From NCBI RefSeq assembly GCF_900100155.1, contig NZ_FMTP01000006.1, forward strand, positions 186,001-250,000: DNA of 64,000 nucleotides. Reading direction: 5' to 3'. A program made the translations under genes and the position numbers. Each line of letters starts with the position of its first letter. The first letter of the stretch is position 1. The DNA comes from Ancylobacter rudongensis. Lineage in GTDB: Bacteria > Pseudomonadota > Alphaproteobacteria > Rhizobiales > Xanthobacteraceae. This document shows, in pieces, positions 8,452 to 17,718 of this stretch. The notes under the pieces are model-generated. The model was not told where the DNA came from. It ran no database searches and saw only the letters and a list, made by a program, of their open reading frames with translations.

Positions 8452-10073
8452 GGCCGCTGACACAGCTCTGGCCGGCGGCGCTCGCTGCCCGCTACCGGGA
8501 CAAGGGTTATTGGCGCAGAGAGACCTTCACCTCCTTCCTGCGGGTCCGTGCCGCGCAGGTGCCCGATCGCCTGGCCGTCATCGGCGGCGATCAGCGCTGG
8601 AGCTTTGCCGAGCTGGAAGCGCGGGCCGAGGCGGTCGCGCGCGGCCTGCTGGCGCTGGGGCTGCAGCCCGGTGACCGGGTGGTGGTGCAGCTGCCCAATA
8701 TTGTGGAATTTCTCTCCGTCGTGTTCGGCCTGTTCCGCGCCCGGATGGTCCCGGTCTATGCACTGCCGGCGCATCGCAGCGTCGAAATCGTTCATTTCGC
8801 CCGCACCGCCGAGGCGCGCGGCTACATCATCGCCGCCCGCCATGACGGATTCGACTATCGTGCGCTGGCACAGGAGGTGTGCCGCGAGGTGTCGGAGGTC
8901 GCTCATGTCGTGGTTGTGGGCGATGCCGGGCCGTTCACCGCGCTGGACGCGCTGCCCGATGGTGATGCGGCCACGCTGCCGGAGGATGCCGACCCCTCCG
9001 AGGTGGCCTTCTTGCAGATTTCCGGCGGCTCTACCGGGCTCTCCAAGCTGATCCCGCGCACCCATGACGACTATATCTATTCCTTCCGCGCCAGCGCCGA
9101 GATCTGCGGGCTCACCACCGACAGCGTTTATCTCGCCGCGCTGCCGGTGGCGCATAATTTCCCCATGAGTTCGCCCGGCGTGTTTGGTGCGCTCTATGCG
9201 GGATCGCGCGTGGTGCTGGCCCCCTCACCGAGCCCGGAAGCGGCCTTTCCGCTGATCGCCCGCGAGGGCGTGACCATCACCGGACTGGTGCCGCCGCTGG
9301 CGCTGCTCTGGCTGCAGGCGGCACCGACGACGCCGCACGACCTGTCATCGCTCGAGGTGCTGCAGGTGGGCGGGGCGAAATTCCTTGCCGAATCTGCCCG
9401 CCGTGTACGCCCCGTGCTCGGCTGCACGCTGCAGCAGGTGTTCGGCATGGCCGAGGGGCTGGTCAACTATACCCGCCTCGACGACCCGGAGGAGACCATC
9501 GTCACGACGCAGGGCCGGCCGATCAGCCCGGACGACGAGGTGCTGATCCTCGACGATGAGGGCCACCCTGTGCCGGAGGGCGAGGCCGGCAACCTGCTGA
9601 CGCGCGGGCCATATACGATCCGCGCCTATCACAACAATGGCGGCGCCAATGCCCGCGCCTTCACGCCGGACGGCTTCTACCGCACCGGGGATGTGGTGAA
9701 GCGCCTGCCGGACGGCTCCCTCGTCGTGCAGGGCCGGGCGGGAGACCACATCAACCGCGCCGGCGAGAAGATCTCCGCCGAGGAGGTCGAGGACCATCTG
9801 CTCGGCCATCCGAATGTGTTCGACGCCGCCGTGGTGTCGCTGCCGGACGCGTTTCTCGGCGAGCGCGCTTGCGCGTTCATCATCGCGCAGGGGCAGAAAC
9901 CGAAGGCGGCGGCGCTGAAGGCGTGGATGCGCACGCGCGGCCTCGCCGACTTCAAGGTGCCGGACCAGATCATGTTCGTCGATGGCTTCGAGACCACGGC
10001 GGTCGGCAAGGTGTCGCGCAAGGAGCTGCGCGCCAGCCTGCGCCGGCGCTTTCTCGCACAGGCGGAGGACTGA
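8448..10073 (+). CDS. entE: 2,3-dihydroxybenzoate-AMP ligase
   Basis: 541 residues from the ATG overlapping the entC stop; longer upstream readings of the frame would run through entC. Activates 2,3-dihydroxybenzoate with ATP and transfers it to the phosphopantetheine arm of an aryl carrier protein. The EntE-type P-loop ([19 protein letters not shown]), the aryl-acid pocket block [27 protein letters not shown], the hinge [10 protein letters not shown] and the C-terminal [13 protein letters not shown] and GKVSRKEL (catalytic Lys) are all present. The HN of the pocket is the feature that separates DHB/salicylate ligases from amino-acid adenylation domains. Next gene starts 1 base after the stop. 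Confidence 0.96.
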   Translation: MRPLTQLWPAALAARYRDKGYWRRETFTSFLRVRAAQVPDRLAVIGGDQRWSFAELEARAEAVARGLLALGLQPGDRVVVQLPNIVEFLSVVFGLFRARMVPVYALPAHRSVEIVHFARTAEARGYIIAARHDGFDYRALAQEVCREVSEVAHVVVVGDAGPFTALDALPDGDAATLPEDADPSEVAFLQISGGSTGLSKLIPRTHDDYIYSFRASAEICGLTTDSVYLAALPVAHNFPMSSPGVFGALYAGSRVVLAPSPSPEAAFPLIAREGVTITGLVPPLALLWLQAAPTTPHDLSSLEVLQVGGAKFLAESARRVRPVLGCTLQQVFGMAEGLVNYTRLDDPEETIVTTQGRPISPDDEVLILDDEGHPVPEGEAGNLLTRGPYTIRAYHNNGGANARAFTPDGFYRTGDVVKRLPDGSLVVQGRAGDHINRAGEKISAEEVEDHLLGHPNVFDAAVVSLPDAFLGERACAFIIAQGQKPKAAALKAWMRTRGLADFKVPDQIMFVDGFETTAVGKVSRKELRASLRRRFLAQAED

Positions 10074-10074
10074 C

Positions 10075-10716
10075 ATGAGTGCGAAAGGCTTGCCGACGAT
10101 CGCTCCCTACGCGCTGCCGCGCGCCGACGAACTGCCCAGTCCGCGCGCGCCGTGGAAGCTGCAGCGCGACCGCGCGGCTCTGCTGATCCACGACATGCAG
10201 AACTACTTCCTGCGCCCCTTCACGCCCGAGGCCGACCCGCTCGCCACCGTCGTCGGCCATATCGCCACCCTGGCGCAGGCGGCGCGCAAGGCCGGGGTGC
10301 CGGTGTTCTACACCGCGCAGGAGGGCGACCAGGACCGGCGCGACCGCGGCCTGCAGGCCGACCTCTGGGGGCCGGGCATGAGCGCCTCGCCCACGCACCA
10401 GCCGATCCTCGCCGCGCTCACCCCGCAGCCGGGCGATTTTACGCTGGTGAAGCACCGTTACAGCGCGTTCCAGCGCTCGAACCTGGAGACGCTGCTGCGC
10501 GCACGCGGGCGCGACCAGCTCATCATATCAGGCGTCTATGCCCATATCGGCTGCACGCTCACTGCCGCCGATGCCTTCATGCGCGATATCGAGCCGTTCA
10601 TCGCGGCCGATGCGGTGGCGGATTTCTCCCGCGCCAAGCATGACCTCGCGCTGGCCTATGTCGCTGATGTGTGCGGCGTGCCGCTGACCACGGCGCAAAT
10701 ATTGGAGGTGCTGTGA
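10075..10716 (+). CDS. entB: Isochorismatase (2,3-dihydro-2,3-dihydroxybenzoate synthase), without carrier domain
   Basis: 213 residues. Hydrolyses the enol ether of isochorismate to pyruvate and 2,3-dihydro-DHB. Matches the N-terminal two thirds of EntB throughout: RAALLIHDMQNYFLRPF (catalytic Asp kept), VFYTAQEGDQ, LWGPGM, VKHRYSAFQRS (Lys), ISGVYAHIGCTLTAADAFMRDI and ADAVADFSRAKH. E. coli EntB (285 residues) continues into an aryl carrier domain; here the frame stops and the carrier is encoded by the next gene, whose ATG overlaps this stop (TGATG). The break falls exactly at the interdomain linker, so this is gene fission, or the unfused state, rather than damage. Confidence 0.96.
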   Translation: MSAKGLPTIAPYALPRADELPSPRAPWKLQRDRAALLIHDMQNYFLRPFTPEADPLATVVGHIATLAQAARKAGVPVFYTAQEGDQDRRDRGLQADLWGPGMSASPTHQPILAALTPQPGDFTLVKHRYSAFQRSNLETLLRARGRDQLIISGVYAHIGCTLTAADAFMRDIEPFIAADAVADFSRAKHDLALAYVADVCGVPLTTAQILEVL

Positions 10717-11003
10717 TGGCCATCGAGCCCGGCGATATCAGGCGCATCGTTACCCCTGCCGCTGCGCCGGTGACGCGCGAGACCATGCGCGCCGACATTG
10801 CGCGGATGCTGCATGAGGACCCCGAGGAGATCGGCAACGGCGACAGCCTGCTCGACCTCGGCCTCGATTCCATGCGGGCGATGAACCTTGTGCTGAAATG
10901 GAGCGAAGGCGGGCTGGCGCTCGACTTCGCCGAATTCGCCGAGAACCCGACGCTGGACGGCTGGTGGGCACTGGTCGAGGCCCGGCAGCGCGCGGGTGGC
11001 TGA
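10716..11003 (+). CDS. Free-standing aryl carrier protein (ArCP) for 2,3-dihydroxybenzoate
   Basis: 95 residues. Carries the activated dihydroxybenzoyl group as a thioester on 4'-phosphopantetheine attached to Ser52 in LLDLGLDSMRAMNL. The sequence corresponds to the C-terminal domain of EntB (the GLDS signature, then ENPTLDGWWALV matching the EntB ending). It starts on the last base of the isochorismatase stop codon, and its own stop at 11001-11003 lies just before the NRPS start. Being separate, it must interact with EntE and the NRPS condensation domain in trans. A 4'-phosphopantetheinyl transferase is needed and none is encoded in the window. Confidence 0.94.
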   Translation: MAIEPGDIRRIVTPAAAPVTRETMRADIARMLHEDPEEIGNGDSLLDLGLDSMRAMNLVLKWSEGGLALDFAEFAENPTLDGWWALVEARQRAGG

Positions 11004-11007
11004 CCGT

Positions 11008-14000
11008 ATGATCAAACAGCAGGCCCATCCGCTCACCGAGGCGCAGTCCGGCCTGTGGTATGCGCAGCGGCTCGACCCAGCCAATCCGCTGTTCAACACC
11101 GGCCAGTCTATCGAGCTGACCGGTCCGCTGGACCGCGCCGCTTTTGAAGCCGCGCTGGCGCAAGCGGTGGCCGAGGCCGACGCGCTTTCGCTGCGCATGA
11201 TCGACGCGGCCGGCGAGCCGATGCAGGCGATCGACCCCGCGCAGCGTCCGGTGCTTGAGGTGATCGACCTTTCGCGGGAGATCGACCCGCTGGCCGCCGC
11301 GCGGGCGGAGATTGCCCGCGACATGGCGACCCCGATCGACCCGACGCGCGACAAACTCGCCGCCGAGCGGCTGTTCGTGCTGGGGCCGACGCGGCATGTC
11401 TGGCAGCAGCGCATCCACCATCTCGCCATTGACGGCTACGGGATGATCCTGCTCACCCAGCGCGTGGCAGAGCTCTACAATGCTCGCCGACGCGGCATCG
11501 CCCCGGGCGCGCTGCTGCCCGGCCTTGCCGTCGCCTTTGCCGAGGACGCGGCCTATCGCGGCTCGGAGAAGCGGGAAAAGGATGGCGCCTATTGGCGCGC
11601 GCTGTTCGCCGACGCGCCCGACGTGGCGAGCCTTGCGCCCGGCAACCCTTCGAGCGGGCCGGCTTTCCATCGCCGCGCGGTGGAGATCGAGGCGGAGGTC
11701 TTCGCCCGCGTGAAAGCGGTAGCCGAGCGCACGGCCATTCCCTGGCCGGATGTCGTGACGGCGCTGGCCGCGGCCTATGTCGGGCGCCACGCCGGCACGC
11801 CCGAGGTGATCGTCGGGGTGCCCTTCATGGCCCGGCTCGGCAGCGCGGCCGCGCGGGTGCCTTCCATGCTGATGAACGTGCTGCCGCTGCGCGTCGACGT
11901 GACGGAGGGGGGCGACCTCGACGCCTATCTTGGCGCGGTGGCGAAAAGCCTGACCCGCGCCCGCCGGCACGGGCGCTACCGCTCCGAACAGCTGCGCCGC
12001 GACCTCGGGCGGGTCGGCGGTCTGCGCCGGCTGCACGGGCCGCTCATCAACCTTCTGCCCTTCGACGAGACGCCGCGCTTTGAAGGGCTGACCTGCCGGC
12101 TGGAGGTGCTGTCGACCGGGCCGGTGGAGGACATCACCTTCACCTTCCGACTGCATGGTACGGACGGGCTGCGGCTGGAGGTCGACGCCAACCCCGATCT
12201 CTACAGCATCGAGAGCGTCGCGGCACATGCTGCCCGGCTCGCGCACTTCATCGCGGCGGCCAGTGCGGCGGAGGGCCTTGCCGATATACCCACCGCGACG
12301 CCGGAGGAGATGCGCCGCCATCTGTTCGATCTCAACGCCACCGACCACGCCGTGCCCGACACCACGCTCGCCGCGCTGATCGAGGCGCAGATGGCGGCGA
12401 CGCCGCAGGCGCCAGCGCTCCGCTTTGCCGGCGAGGACATGGATTACGCGACGCTTGAGAGGCGCAGTCGGGCGCTGGCGGAGCGGCTGGCGATTTCCGG
12501 CGACATCGTCGCGGTGGCGCTGCCACGCTCCCTTGAGCTGGTGGTGGCGCTGGTGGCGGTGCTGCGGGCGGGGCTTGCCTATCTCCCGCTCGACCTCGTC
12601 CAGCCCGATGCCCGGCTTTCCCGCATTCTTGCCTCGGCCCGGCCGCGCCTCGTGCTGGCGCAGGCGGAGGACGCGCACCGCTTCAAGGGCGAGGTCCAGG
12701 TGTTGGCCCCGGCCGACTGGCCGGAGGCGCCCGCCGGCAACCCGCTGCCCGGCCCGGCGCCGGAGGATGCGGCCTATGTGATCTACACTTCCGGCTCGAC
12801 CGGCGAACCGAAGGGCGTGGTGATCGAGCACCGCGCCATCGTCAACCGGCTTGAATGGATGCGGACGCATTACGGGTTCTCCGCCGCCGACCGCATCCTG
12901 CAGAAGACCCCGGCGACCTTCGATGTCTCGGTGTGGGAGTTCTTCCTGCCGCTGATATCAGGCGCCTGCCTTGTCGTCGCGCCGCCCGAGGCGCATCGCG
13001 AACCGCTGGCGCTGGCGCGGATCATCCGCGACGAGGCGATCACCACGGCGCATTTCGTGCCCTCCATGCTGGCGGCCTTTCTCACGGAGCCGACCGCAAA
13101 GGGGCTGAGCCTTGCCCGCGTGTTCTGCTCCGGCGAGGAACTGCCGGCGGATCTGCGCGACCGCTTCCGCCGCACCCTCTCCGCCGAGCTGCACAATCTC
13201 TACGGGCCGACCGAGGCGGCGGTGGATGTGAGCTATTGGCCGGCCGGTGCGGATGATCGTTCGCGCCCGGTGCCGATCGGCTTTCCCGTGTGGAACACGC
13301 GGCTCTATGTACTGGACGCCCAGGGCCGGCCGCAGCCGCCTGACGTGCCGGGGCATCTCTTCCTTGGCGGCGTGCAGCTGGCGCGCGGCTATCTCGGCCG
13401 CGACGACCTGACCAGCGAGCGCTTCCGTCCCGACCCATTCCGGCCGGACGAGCGAATCTATGCCACCGGCGATCTCGCTCTGTGGCGGCCGGACGGGGCG
13501 GTGGTTTTCCTCGGTCGTTCCGACCATCAGGTGAAAATACGCGGCCTGCGCATCGAACTCGGCGAGATCGAGGCGGCGGCGATGGACAGCGGCCTCGTGC
13601 GCCAGGTCGTCATCCTCGCCCGCGAGGACCGGGGGACGACCCGCCTCGTCGCCTATGTGGTGGTCGAAGCCGGCGCCGACCCCTCTACGCTGAAGGTGGC
13701 GATGGCCGCCCGCCTGCCGGACTATATGGTGCCAGCGGCGATCATCGCGCTGGACGTACTGCCAGTGAACGCCAATGGCAAACTCGACCGTGCCGCCCTG
13801 CCGGCGCCGGATTTCGCCAGTGCCGGCCAGCGTTTGCCGGCCACGCCGACCGAGCGGACGCTGGCCGGGCTGTTCGCGGCCGAGCTGCAGCTCGGCGCGC
13901 CGGTGGCAGCGGAGGACGATTTCTTTGCGCTGGGCGGGGATTCACTCAGTGCCGTCGCGCTGCTGCTGCGGGTGCGGGCGGCTTTCGGGCACGACCCCGG

Positions 14001-14901
14001 CCTTGGCGCGCTGTTCACCCAGCCGACGGTGGAAGGCTTCGCTCGGCTGCTGGAGGCGCAGGCTCCGGCGCAGGATCTTGGCCTCGCCCCGCTCATCACC
14101 CTTGTGGAGGGCGCGCCCGACCTGCCGCCTTTGTTCGTCATCCATCCCGCCGGCGGCATTTCGTGGTGCTACGGACGACTGGCGCGGGCGCTAACGCCCC
14201 GTCGCACTGTGTATGGCCTGCAGGCGCCGGCGCTGGCGCCGGGCGTGCCGCCGCCGGAAAGCCTGGAGGCGCTGGCCGCACACTATGTGGAGCATATCCG
14301 CGCGCTGTATCCTCGGGGGCCTTACCACCTGCTCGGTTGGTCGGTCGGCGGCATCCTCGCCCAGGCGATGGCGGTGCGACTCGCCGAGGCCGGCGCGGCA
14401 GTGGGCGTGCTGGCGATGCTCGATTCCTACCCCTGCGATGTCTGGCGCGGCGAGCCGGATCCGGGCGAAGACGGTGCCTTGCGGGCGCTGCTCGCTATTG
14501 CCGGCCATGACCCCGACCGGCTGCCGGCGCTGGCGCTGAACCGCGCTAGCGTGCGCGCCTTCCTGCGCGCCTCCGACAGCCCGCTTGGCCAATTGCCCGA
14601 CGCGGCGCTCGATGGCGTCGTGCGGGTGGTGGCGGGCAATAACCGGCTGGTGCGCCAGCATTTTCACCAGCGCTATGGTGGCTCGATCCTGCATTTCCGC
14701 GCCGCGCTGGACCACGTGGGGCGCGACCTCTCGCCGGCGCAGTGGAAGCCTTATGCAGCGGCGGTCGAGGTGATCGAGGTGCCGAGCCTGCACGCCCATC
14801 TCACCGGGCCGGAGGCGGTGCAGACCATCGCTCCGGTGCTGGCGAAGGCGCTGGCCGTGACAGAGGCGAGCGAGGAAACGCGATGCGCGACAGCGGGTTA
14901 A
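11008..14901 (+). CDS. entF: EntF-type non-ribosomal peptide synthetase, C-A-T-TE, predicted serine-activating
   Basis: 1297 residues from ATG (a GTG 12 bases upstream, overlapping the ArCP stop, is an alternative). Condensation domain (about 1-430) with HHLAIDG at 137-143; adenylation domain (about 440-940) with YTSGSTGEPKG and LYGPTEAAVDV; thiolation domain with LGGDSLSAV (Ser979); thioesterase (about 1040-1297) with GWSVGG (Ser1112), Asp in LDSYP and a C-terminal His in LHAHL. The ten specificity positions read D, V, W (FDVSVW), H (AHF), F and S (VFCS), L, V, D (LYGPTEAAVD) and K, which is the EntF serine code. Expected role: join DHB to Ser, oligomerise and release, giving enterobactin-like trilactone or linear forms. 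No MbtH-like gene is adjacent. Confidence 0.95.
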   Translation: MIKQQAHPLTEAQSGLWYAQRLDPANPLFNTGQSIELTGPLDRAAFEAALAQAVAEADALSLRMIDAAGEPMQAIDPAQRPVLEVIDLSREIDPLAAARAEIARDMATPIDPTRDKLAAERLFVLGPTRHVWQQRIHHLAIDGYGMILLTQRVAELYNARRRGIAPGALLPGLAVAFAEDAAYRGSEKREKDGAYWRALFADAPDVASLAPGNPSSGPAFHRRAVEIEAEVFARVKAVAERTAIPWPDVVTALAAAYVGRHAGTPEVIVGVPFMARLGSAAARVPSMLMNVLPLRVDVTEGGDLDAYLGAVAKSLTRARRHGRYRSEQLRRDLGRVGGLRRLHGPLINLLPFDETPRFEGLTCRLEVLSTGPVEDITFTFRLHGTDGLRLEVDANPDLYSIESVAAHAARLAHFIAAASAAEGLADIPTATPEEMRRHLFDLNATDHAVPDTTLAALIEAQMAATPQAPALRFAGEDMDYATLERRSRALAERLAISGDIVAVALPRSLELVVALVAVLRAGLAYLPLDLVQPDARLSRILASARPRLVLAQAEDAHRFKGEVQVLAPADWPEAPAGNPLPGPAPEDAAYVIYTSGSTGEPKGVVIEHRAIVNRLEWMRTHYGFSAADRILQKTPATFDVSVWEFFLPLISGACLVVAPPEAHREPLALARIIRDEAITTAHFVPSMLAAFLTEPTAKGLSLARVFCSGEELPADLRDRFRRTLSAELHNLYGPTEAAVDVSYWPAGADDRSRPVPIGFPVWNTRLYVLDAQGRPQPPDVPGHLFLGGVQLARGYLGRDDLTSERFRPDPFRPDERIYATGDLALWRPDGAVVFLGRSDHQVKIRGLRIELGEIEAAAMDSGLVRQVVILAREDRGTTRLVAYVVVEAGADPSTLKVAMAARLPDYMVPAAIIALDVLPVNANGKLDRAALPAPDFASAGQRLPATPTERTLAGLFAAELQLGAPVAAEDDFFALGGDSLSAVALLLRVRAAFGHDPGLGALFTQPTVEGFARLLEAQAPAQDLGLAPLITLVEGAPDLPPLFVIHPAGGISWCYGRLARALTPRRTVYGLQAPALAPGVPPPESLEALAAHYVEHIRALYPRGPYHLLGWSVGGILAQAMAVRLAEAGAAVGVLAMLDSYPCDVWRGEPDPGEDGALRALLAIAGHDPDRLPALALNRASVRAFLRASDSPLGQLPDAALDGVVRVVAGNNRLVRQHFHQRYGGSILHFRAALDHVGRDLSPAQWKPYAAAVEVIEVPSLHAHLTGPEAVQTIAPVLAKALAVTEASEETRCATAG

Positions 14902-15659
14902 AGGAGAAAATCGCGCTGGTGACCGGCGCGGCCGGCGGTATCGGTGCCGCCGTGGTGCGCCAGCTTGCCGGCGAGGGCGCGCGCGTCGTCGCTACCGACC
15001 GCGACGAGGCAGGGGTGAAGGCGCTGGCCGAAGAGCTGGGCGCGGCGGTGATTCCGGTCGTGCTCGACGTGCGTTCGAGCGAGGCGGTGGACGCGCTGGT
15101 GGCACGCGTGGAATGTGAGGTCGGTCCCATCGACCTGCTCGCCCATGTCGCCGGCGTGCTCTCTTATGAGCCGGTGGTGAGCCTTTCCGACACGGAGTGG
15201 GAGCGGGTGCTGGATATCAACGCCACCGGCGTTTTCCGGGTGGCGCGGGCGGTGGCGCGGGTGATGCAGCCGCGCCATCGCGGGGCGATGGTGGTGGTGT
15301 CGTCGAATGCCGCCGGCATTCCGCGCCACGCCATGGCGGCCTATGCCGCTTCCAAGGCGGCGGCGACCATGTTCACCCGCTGCCTCGGGCTGGAGCTGGC
15401 GCCGCACGGCATACGCTGCAATATCGTCGCGCCGGGCTCGACCCTGACGCCGATGCAGACCGGCATGTGGGCGGACGAACACGGCGCCGCCCGGGTGATC
15501 GCCGGCACGCCGGCCACCTTCAAATCCGGCATCCCCTTGGGAAAGCTGGCGAATCCGGACGATATCGCCGACGCGGTGCTGTTCCTGCTCTCCGACCGTG
15601 CCGGCCATGTCACCATGGCCGATCTCTATGTCGATGGCGGCGCCACGCTGCGCGGCTAG
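14883..15659 (+). CDS. entA: 2,3-dihydro-2,3-dihydroxybenzoate dehydrogenase
   Basis: 258 residues; a short-chain dehydrogenase that oxidises 2,3-dihydro-DHB to 2,3-dihydroxybenzoate with NAD+. It shows TGAAGGIG (cofactor loop), HVAGVL, VVVSSNAAGIPRHAMAAYAASKAA (catalytic Ser, Tyr-x-x-x-Lys) and RCNIVAPGSTLTPMQ, the last being typical of EntA/DhbA rather than general SDRs. The start lies 19 bases inside the NRPS gene, so the two are translationally coupled. It is the last gene of the biosynthetic operon. Its TAG stop is formed by the first three bases of a dispersed repeat. Confidence 0.95.
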   Translation: MRDSGLKEKIALVTGAAGGIGAAVVRQLAGEGARVVATDRDEAGVKALAEELGAAVIPVVLDVRSSEAVDALVARVECEVGPIDLLAHVAGVLSYEPVVSLSDTEWERVLDINATGVFRVARAVARVMQPRHRGAMVVVSSNAAGIPRHAMAAYAASKAAATMFTRCLGLELAPHGIRCNIVAPGSTLTPMQTGMWADEHGAARVIAGTPATFKSGIPLGKLANPDDIADAVLFLLSDRAGHVTMADLYVDGGATLRG

Positions 15660-15722
15660 AGCCTTGAATCTACGCGTTTTCTTGACGCGAACCGGTATCC
15701 ACTTCGCTCGAAAACGCTCTAG
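15657..15722. repeat. Dispersed TAGAGC-ended repeat, copy 1
   Basis: About 65 bases filling the whole space between the convergent entA and ABC-ATPase genes. The ends form an inverted repeat, TAGAGC (15657-15662) and GCTCTA (15716-15721), and the core is TTGACGCGAACCGG followed by CACTTCG and CGAAAACGC. Related cores occur at 61386-61491 (same orientation) and, diverged and inverted, at about 39519-39600. Repeats of this look are common in Hyphomicrobiales genomes. The first three bases serve as the entA stop codon. It may act as a bidirectional terminator, but no T-run is present. Confidence 0.75.
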
Positions 15723-16535
15723 CTACACCGCCCGGTCGACAATGACCTGCAAAAAGCCCTGCGAGCAGGGCTCGACCCGGGCCTCGACCTTGTAGACGCG
15801 GGCCAGCATCTCAGGCGTGATGGCCTGTTCCGGCGGGCCGTCGGCGGCGACAAGCCCTTGTTCCAGAACGACAATTCGCTGGCAATAGCGGGCGGCCTGG
15901 GCGATGTCGTGCAGGACGATCACCACGATGATGGACCGCTCGCGCGCCAGTTCCGCCACCAGCTGCATCACCCGCATCTGATGGTGGATGTCGAGCGCGC
16001 TGGTCGGCTCGTCCAGCAACAGCACGGTCGGCTCGCGCACCAGCGACTGGGCGAGACTGGCGAGCTGGCGCTGGCCGCCGGACAATTCATCGAGTCCGCG
16101 CCGGGAAAGATCAAGGATTCCAAGACGTTCCAGCACCTCCAGCGCGCGCGCCTGCGCTTGCGTCTGGGACAGGACCCTATCGCTGCGGGCCGACATCAGC
16201 GCCGAGAGCGTCGCTTCGAACACGGTGAGCGCCACCCGCTGCGGCAGCGCCTGCGGCATGTAGGTGACATGGCGCGCATGCTGCGAAATCGGCAGGCGGG
16301 TCAGTTCGATCGGGTGGACGATCGGTGCGGTGGGACCGATATGGCCAAGACGGACCGACCCCCGCGCCGGCACCAGCCCGGCGAGGGCGCGCAGCAGCGT
16401 GGTCTTGCCGGCCGCGTTCGGGCCGATCAGCGCCGTCACCCCGCCACCTGCAACCGGAGGTAGAGTGAGGTTGTCGATAATCGGACGCTTGCCATAGACG
16501 ACGGACAGGCCCTCGATGGTGAGGTGCGGCACCAT
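15723..16535 (-). CDS. Ferric-siderophore ABC transporter ATP-binding protein
   Basis: 270 residues from an ATG that overlaps the permease stop (ATGA). Energises siderophore import at the cytoplasmic face. Walker A GPNAAGKTT, Q-loop in YMPQALPQR, ABC signature LSGGQRQLASLAQ, Walker B VLLLDEPTSALD and switch His in VIVLHDIAQAARYC are all intact. The sequence is of the FecE/FepC class. It is transcribed toward entA, so permease and ATPase form a separate leftward operon while the binding protein heads the biosynthetic operon. Confidence 0.95.
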   Translation of the reverse strand: MVPHLTIEGLSVVYGKRPIIDNLTLPPVAGGGVTALIGPNAAGKTTLLRALAGLVPARGSVRLGHIGPTAPIVHPIELTRLPISQHARHVTYMPQALPQRVALTVFEATLSALMSARSDRVLSQTQAQARALEVLERLGILDLSRRGLDELSGGQRQLASLAQSLVREPTVLLLDEPTSALDIHHQMRVMQLVAELARERSIIVVIVLHDIAQAARYCQRIVVLEQGLVAADGPPEQAITPEMLARVYKVEARVEPCSQGFLQVIVDRAV

Positions 16536-17626
16536 CACATCCGCTCCCGCCGGCTGAAGATCAGCACCATGAAGAAGGGCACGCCGATCAGCGCGGTGAC
16601 GATGCCGACCGGCAGCAGCGCGCCGGGCACGATGAGCTTCGAGCCGACCGAGGCCAGCGACATGATGACGGCGCCGGCCAGCATCGAGGCCGGCAGGAAG
16701 AAGCGGTGGTCCTCGCCCACCAGAAGCCGGGCGATGTGCGGCGCCACCAGCCCGATGAAGCCGATGGTGCCGACAAAGGCGACCGAGGTGGCGGCCAGCA
16801 GGCTGACCCGCAGCAGCGAGAAGAAGCGCAGCCGCTTGACCGAGATGCCGAAGGAGCGCGCCCGGTCCTCGCCCAGGCGCAGCGCCGTCATCCGCCAGGC
16901 GGCGGCCAGCGAGAACGGCACCACGGCGGCGGTGACGAGCGCCAGCACGCCGAGCTTGCCCCAGCTGGCACGCGAGAGGCTGCCCATGCTCCAGAACACC
17001 AGCTGCTGCAGCGCCTCCTGGCTGGCGACATACTGCACCAGCGCCACCAGCGCGTTGAAGGTGAACACCAGCGCGATGCCGAACAGCACCAGCGTTTCCA
17101 CCCCGGTGCCGCGCAGATTGGCCATGGCCTGCAGCATCAGCACCGAGCCGAGGGCGAAGAGGAAGGCGAAGGCCGGCAGGTTCCAGTCGGCGGGAAGGAG
17201 CGGCAGGCTCACCCCCAGCACCAGCGCCAGCGCCGCGCCGAAGGAGGCGGCGGAAGAGACGCCCAGGGTGAAGGGGCTGGCCAGCGGGTTGTTGAGGATG
17301 GTCTGCATCTCCGCCCCGGCCAGCGCCAGCGCCGTGCCCACCAGCACCGCCATCAGCGCCGTGGGCAGGCGCACCTCCCAGATGATGACGCGGGAGGGGG
17401 CGTCGAGCCCGGCGGGGTTCACAAGGCCCGACACCACCTCGGCAAGCGGCAGGTTGGACGGGCCGGTGGCGATGTCGAACAGCAGCGCCATCACCATCAG
17501 CGCGCCGAGCCCGGCAACGATGAGCACCCGCCGGCGCACCAGGCGGGCATAGGCGGCGCGCTCGCCGGCATGGGCGGCGTGGGGGGCCGCATCTGCGGCG
17601 TCGATGGGGGCAGAGGGCGGGCGCAT
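16535..17626 (-). CDS. FecCD-family ferric-siderophore ABC permease
   Basis: 363 residues from the chosen ATG; an upstream in-frame ATG would add 20 residues and the frame stays open further, into the Imm53 gene. About nine to ten membrane helices, with family blocks VIIWEVRLPTALMAVLVGTALALAGAEMQTILNNPLASPFTLGVSSAA, LFSLLRVSLLAATSVAFVGTIGFIGLVAPHIAR and the final PGALLPVGIVTALIGVPFF. A single permease gene suggests a homodimer, unlike the FepD/FepG heterodimer of E. coli. It overlaps the ATPase start by one base. Expression probably starts near the 3' end of, or upstream of, the Imm53 gene. Confidence 0.94.
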   Translation of the reverse strand: MRPPSAPIDAADAAPHAAHAGERAAYARLVRRRVLIVAGLGALMVMALLFDIATGPSNLPLAEVVSGLVNPAGLDAPSRVIIWEVRLPTALMAVLVGTALALAGAEMQTILNNPLASPFTLGVSSAASFGAALALVLGVSLPLLPADWNLPAFAFLFALGSVLMLQAMANLRGTGVETLVLFGIALVFTFNALVALVQYVASQEALQQLVFWSMGSLSRASWGKLGVLALVTAAVVPFSLAAAWRMTALRLGEDRARSFGISVKRLRFFSLLRVSLLAATSVAFVGTIGFIGLVAPHIARLLVGEDHRFFLPASMLAGAVIMSLASVGSKLIVPGALLPVGIVTALIGVPFFMVLIFSRRERM

Positions 17627-17718
17627 GCGATCTCCGGCGGCCGTTCGGCGCCACGGGGCGCCAAAGGCACACCGGCGGTTCTGCATGAGCCGCAACGGCG
17701 GGTCAAGTTGCTGCTGCG

